9,118 nucleotides of DNA from Pseudobdellovibrio sp. (GTDB lineage: Bacteria > Bdellovibrionota > Bdellovibrionia > Bdellovibrionales > Bdellovibrionaceae). Positions 6,233 through 9,118 of this stretch are shown here, in pieces. Where the stretch lies: positions 1 through 9,118 of the forward strand of contig JANWIU010000006.1 of the NCBI GenBank assembly GCA_025449725.1, given 5' to 3'. Numbering within the stretch: the stretch's first letter is position 1; each line of letters starts with the position of its first letter. A program made the translations under genes and the position numbers. The notes beneath the pieces are model-generated. The model ran no database searches. It saw nothing but the letters and a program-made list of their open reading frames with translations, and was not told the origin of the DNA.

Positions 6233-6255
6233 AATGTAATTTTGTATGTATTCAA
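6227..6255 (-). promoter_or_regulatory. Putative promoter of the DUF2059-like gene (leaderless candidate)
   Basis: On the minus strand TTGAAT (6250-6255), 17-base spacer, TACAGT (6227-6232), then six bases to the ATG at 6220. The geometry is the same as for the 1865 and 2779 genes, and there is no Shine-Dalgarno sequence. Confidence 0.3.
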
Positions 6256-6271
6256 GAATTCGTGGTAATAT
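6242..6271 (+). promoter_or_regulatory. Possible promoter of the third PhyH gene
   Basis: TTGTAT (6242-6247), 18-base spacer, TAATAT (6266-6271). It would give a leader of roughly 50 bases before the ATG at 6330, unlike the other three candidates. It overlaps the divergent promoter candidate on the other strand. Consensus match only. Confidence 0.25.
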
Positions 6272-6329
6272 AAAGCTGGATGACGCGCGTTGGTTTTTAC
6301 ATTAGCTTTAAAGAAAAGATCGTCAAATT

Positions 6330-7130
6330 ATGGGCTTTACTAAAGATAAAATAGATCAATATCACACGCAGGGTTTTGTGCGACTGGACGAGCCTCTCTT
6401 TCCCGAGGAACGGTTTAAAAGTCTTGAAAAGCTTGCCAGAACTATAGTTGATCGCAACACTTCTAATCCGCACCAGGTCCACGTTTACGAACTCATTAAA
6501 AAATATCCGGATTTTCTTTATTACATTTTTGACAAGAGAGTTTTGGGACTCGTAGGGCAACTAATTGGCCCCGATATTGGGTTATTATCCACAACGGCAT
6601 TCATTAAATTACCGGGAACAGAGACCCATTTTAAATGGCACAATGACTTTTACGAAGACATGCATTTTGAAGATATAAGTAAAATCGACACAACTGCGTT
6701 ACTTATCGCAATTGACCCAAGTAACGAAGAGACAGGCTGCCTTAAATTTATTCCCGGTTCTCATAAAAGAATCCGTCGTAAATACAATCAGCCTAACCGC
6801 GAAGATCCGGCCTACATTAACGGGATAAGGCCAAGTAATCATGGCTTAGACGATTCTGAAGTGGATCTGACAAATGGTGTAGTCAGTGTAGATCTGCCTA
6901 GAGGCTTTTGTTCTTTTCATGATATTTTTTCGGTTCATAGCAGCGAACCCAATAAAGCCACCTACGAACGGATTTTATTAAATATCCAGTTTTTTAATAC
7001 GAATATCGCGGACTTAAACTTAAGTGAGGAAGCCATTAAATATTTGCAAATGGTTTCTAAAAAGAAAATTCATCTACAGGGAAAAGACCCGTTGAAAACC
7101 TGCTTCTACTCAATGATAAAAGGCGGCTAG
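6330..7130 (+). CDS. Phytanoyl-CoA dioxygenase (PhyH) superfamily oxygenase, copy 3, 266 aa
   Basis: Third PhyH-type Fe(II)/2OG oxygenase. Metal pair His104-x-Asp106 (FKWHNDFYED), third ligand His203 (FSVHSSEPN), 2OG-binding Arg214 (YERILLNIQF). The family core TGCLKFIPGSH (135-145) is intact. GPDIGLLSTT (80-89) closely matches GPNIGLLGCT in copy 1, so copies 1 and 3 look closer to each other than to copy 2. The opening FTKDKIDQYHTQGF fits the usual first helix, supporting the ATG. No signal peptide. The ribosome site is weak. It stands alone between a divergent secreted-protein gene and a convergent amidohydrolase gene, and its stop lies in the loop of an intrinsic terminator. It probably works with the oxygenases upstream, but is a separate transcription unit. 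Substrate unknown. Confidence 0.9.
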   Translation: MGFTKDKIDQYHTQGFVRLDEPLFPEERFKSLEKLARTIVDRNTSNPHQVHVYELIKKYPDFLYYIFDKRVLGLVGQLIGPDIGLLSTTAFIKLPGTETHFKWHNDFYEDMHFEDISKIDTTALLIAIDPSNEETGCLKFIPGSHKRIRRKYNQPNREDPAYINGIRPSNHGLDDSEVDLTNGVVSVDLPRGFCSFHDIFSVHSSEPNKATYERILLNIQFFNTNIADLNLSEEAIKYLQMVSKKKIHLQGKDPLKTCFYSMIKGG

Positions 7131-7141
7131 GTGCCGCCTTT
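7119..7141. terminator. Strong bidirectional intrinsic terminator
   Basis: AAAGGCGGC (7119-7127), loop TAGGT (7128-7132), GCCGCCTTT (7133-7141): a perfect 9-bp stem with a GC core. A short T-rich stretch follows on the plus strand (TTTCTC) and TTTTATC on the minus strand. It serves both the PhyH gene ending at 7130 and the amidohydrolase ending at 7175. The TAG stop of the PhyH gene forms the first three loop bases. Confidence 0.9.
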
Positions 7142-7174
7142 CTCAAAATTAAAATTTCCAGCTAATGACTATTG

Positions 7175-9118
7175 CTATTTAACTTCAAACTGCAAACCGT
7201 AATCGGTTGCCAATTTTTCTGCTGTTTTAGGAAATCCTTTAATGGCACGGCGGCCTGCGCGGGTTGCCGGTACTAAGTTTTGCGCTAGTTCGTCGTTCCC
7301 GTTTGAAGTCACATATCGTTTATAACGGTGAGCGTGCTTGTCGTTAGCATCACTACAAGTATAAAGATTCGGGAAGTAGGTCATCGCAAATGCAGGGTCA
7401 CCTTTCGGAGATAACCTATTTAATGACTGACTCATTGAAGACGCTGCTAACAGCAATTGAATATCGCTGACCTTATCAAGATCGATGCCATAACGAGCGA
7501 AGGATTCAATATTTTTTTCTGTTACTTTAGTATTCGGAGTAACAAAAGCTTTGGCAATTTCAAAACGGCAAGTGTCACGGCGGGCATATTCACGTGCATG
7601 AGAAGAAATGTTTTGTGCCAGTTGGCCAAGGAAGGAATCTTCCGAAGCTGCAGATTCAGCTGTGTCGTCACCTTCTTCTTCAGGAGCCGGTTTCAATTTT
7701 TCTAAGTCAGGTTTCGGCAATGATTCTACAATTTGATCTGCTACCTGTTTGTTATCGATTCCGATTTCGTTCGAAAAAATTTCATATTGATTGCGGCTGA
7801 TGCCGGCCTGTTCGAGATAATTGATGTTTCCATAAATCGGCGCGCCATCAAGGACTACTAAGTTAACTTCTCTCTCAGTTGCATGACGAACGATATTAGT
7901 GAACGGATTTGCGTTTTTAATACCAACTGCAATTACAGTTCCCATTGAACCGACTGCGATTTGGCCAACACCGGCTTCACCGGCTGAGCTTCCCCAGTGA
8001 TTGACGGCCTTTGCACCGTTCTCAGTCATCATTTTATAAAGGTACTCATCGGTAAAAATTGAATTTAATTTCTTCTTACCGTCGCGGGTTTTTGTTTGGT
8101 CTACATAAGCTGCAGCCAATTTGATTTCTTCAAGAACACTTTTTGTTCCTGTAGGAACCCAGTCAGATCCGATCGCAAGATTAACACCGGCAGTATGAGC
8201 CGCTTCGATATCCAAAGTTTGACCGTAAAGTAGTAGATTTGAATATGGTGACCAGATCAAGCCCATGTTGTTTTTTGCCATATCAACATAGTCATCGTTT
8301 TTGTCATTTTTATTTACGCCGGTGCCGCGCAGGCCGACTCCATGAATGAAGTTAACGTGAGGTTTGTTAAGACCCAGTAACTTAATCATTTGATATTCAG
8401 TTTGGTTGTAGGGATCTAAACGGCGGCCTTCTGCCATGTGTGCGATAATCGCGGAATGATTCGGAGAATTAATGTATTCTTTTTTACCGGCAACAGTTTT
8501 GTGAATAAAATAAACGTATCGGATAAATTTTGGATGAATATTCGCAACGTCTTTTGTGCACGATGCTTCTAATAATTTTTTATTCGATAAGATTTTTACG
8601 CCGGCAGTTTTGTTTACCAAATCCGGAGTTAATGAATTGATCTCTGCACCTGCACAGTGCTTTTTAATATCTTTCAGCAAAGCTTCTTCGTATGACATTC
8701 CTTTATCAATATCCGGTTTTAGAACTTGCCATACGTAAGTCATTTCAAGCGGGTAAACTAAATCTGTCGGAGCCTGAACACCAGCTTTTGCCGATACATA
8801 AGCGCCGGCATCTTCAGCTTTATAGATACCGAATCCCTTAATACAAGAGCTCGGCCCTTGTAAGTAAGTCGTACCATTAATTAAGTTTTGTAAGTTTGAC
8901 CATCGGAATGCGGCACAGTTCATAGCCGGTCCGTAAGTAATCCAAGGATTCATATTTTGACTAACAGATTTTGTGTAAACTCCCCAATCGCGCCATTCAA
9001 AGCGGTTTTGGAATTGGCCTTGAGCCTGTGGCCAAGTCGGTAAAACATTTTGCTTTGTGTGATTATGCAGGTTCATTAAACCCGGATAAATCGCATCGTA
9101 GTCAGAAGCTGCGGCGCC
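7175..9118 (-). CDS. Large metal-dependent amidohydrolase, C-terminally extended (5'-truncated by window edge)
   Basis: The frame stays open to the right edge. The codons before the Met at 9076 encode DAIYPGLM, and together with it spell PGLMNLHNHTKQN, the first-strand motif of amidohydrolases, so that Met is internal. Numbering from it: His4 and His6 (HxH), His213 (AHMAEGRRLD), His245 (NFIHGVGLRG) and Asp305 (IGSDWVPTG) are the expected metal and catalytic residues of the deaminase/chlorohydrolase (TRZ/ATZ-like) subgroup of TIM-barrel hydrolases. The barrel and a C-terminal beta segment end near 420. An acidic Pro-rich linker (about 452-482) and a ~150-residue extra domain of unknown type follow, making it far longer than the usual ~450 residues. 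Six cysteines (54, 78, 141, 173, 503, 573) would suit a periplasmic protein, but the signal region is outside the window. Substrate unknown. It converges on the 7119-7141 terminator, separate from the oxygenase locus. Confidence 0.85.
   Translation of the reverse strand, partial: GAAASDYDAIYPGLMNLHNHTKQNVLPTWPQAQGQFQNRFEWRDWGVYTKSVSQNMNPWITYGPAMNCAAFRWSNLQNLINGTTYLQGPSSCIKGFGIYKAEDAGAYVSAKAGVQAPTDLVYPLEMTYVWQVLKPDIDKGMSYEEALLKDIKKHCAGAEINSLTPDLVNKTAGVKILSNKKLLEASCTKDVANIHPKFIRYVYFIHKTVAGKKEYINSPNHSAIIAHMAEGRRLDPYNQTEYQMIKLLGLNKPHVNFIHGVGLRGTGVNKNDKNDDYVDMAKNNMGLIWSPYSNLLLYGQTLDIEAAHTAGVNLAIGSDWVPTGTKSVLEEIKLAAAYVDQTKTRDGKKKLNSIFTDEYLYKMMTENGAKAVNHWGSSAGEAGVGQIAVGSMGTVIAVGIKNANPFTNIVRHATEREVNLVVLDGAPIYGNINYLEQAGISRNQYEIFSNEIGIDNKQVADQIVESLPKPDLEKLKPAPEEEGDDTAESAASEDSFLGQLAQNISSHAREYARRDTCRFEIAKAFVTPNTKVTEKNIESFARYGIDLDKVSDIQLLLAASSMSQSLNRLSPKGDPAFAMTYFPNLYTCSDANDKHAHRYKRYVTSNGNDELAQNLVPATRAGRRAIKGFPKTAEKLATDYGLQFEVK

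Noticed and set aside
7457..7800. Two plus-strand frames inside the amidohydrolase
   Set aside because: Antisense to a continuous gene with clear catalytic motifs; compositions are unconvincing.
9074..9076. ATG (minus) at 9076 as true start of the amidohydrolase
   Set aside because: It splits the conserved PGLMNLHNH motif; upstream codons continue the family sequence to the edge.
1..9118. tRNA, rRNA, CRISPR, IS element or riboswitch
   Set aside because: No repeat-spacer array, transposase motif, terminal inverted repeats or recognisable structured RNA was seen; gaps are all under about 135 bases.

Overview
This 9.1-kb window is bacterial, AT-leaning (low-40s % G+C by eye) and densely coded, with no gene-free stretch longer than about 135 bases. 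It has no RNA genes, IS elements or CRISPR that I can see. Lineage is a guess. A twin-arginine exported protein, a DUF2059-like secreted protein and a very large exported-looking amidohydrolase fit a Gram-negative proteobacterial or Bdellovibrionota-type (Bdellovibrio-like) genome. No marker gene settles this.

Layout. (1) 1-1115 (+) is the 3' part of a polytopic membrane protein resembling the HTTM/vitamin-K-carboxylase-like family; its start lies left of the window. (2) 1099-1767 (-) is an Fe(II)/2-oxoglutarate (2OG) oxygenase that overlaps gene 1 tail to tail. (3) 1865-2644 (+) is a PhyH-type (phytanoyl-CoA dioxygenase superfamily) oxygenase, divergent from gene 2. (4) 2779-5717 (+) is a tight run of four genes: a Tat-exported TRAP/DctP-like binding protein, a 55-residue acidic peptide coupled by an ATGA overlap, a second PhyH oxygenase, and a stand-alone PP-loop (asparagine-synthase-like) ATP pyrophosphatase. 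(5) 5726-6220 (-) is a DUF2059-like secreted protein with a Pro/Ala tail. (6) 6330-7130 (+) is a third PhyH oxygenase, closed by a strong bidirectional terminator. (7) 7175-9118 (-) is a large metal-dependent amidohydrolase whose 5' end lies right of the window.

The striking content is four separate Fe(II)/2OG oxygenases within 6 kb. All keep HxD...H plus an Arg exactly 11 residues after the second His. They sit around an ATP-activating PP-loop enzyme, a tiny coupled peptide and an exported binding protein. The arrangement looks like an uncharacterised small-molecule or peptide/lipid tailoring locus: oxidation by several PhyH-type enzymes plus adenylation by the PP-loop enzyme. The product cannot be named from sequence.

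Two structural details stand out. A 13-bp unit carrying a Shine-Dalgarno sequence, a stop and a start codon is repeated three times in tandem at the PhyH/PP-loop junction. Three genes share an unusual layout (-35, 17 nt, -10, 6 nt, ATG) with no Shine-Dalgarno sequence, suggesting leaderless mRNAs.
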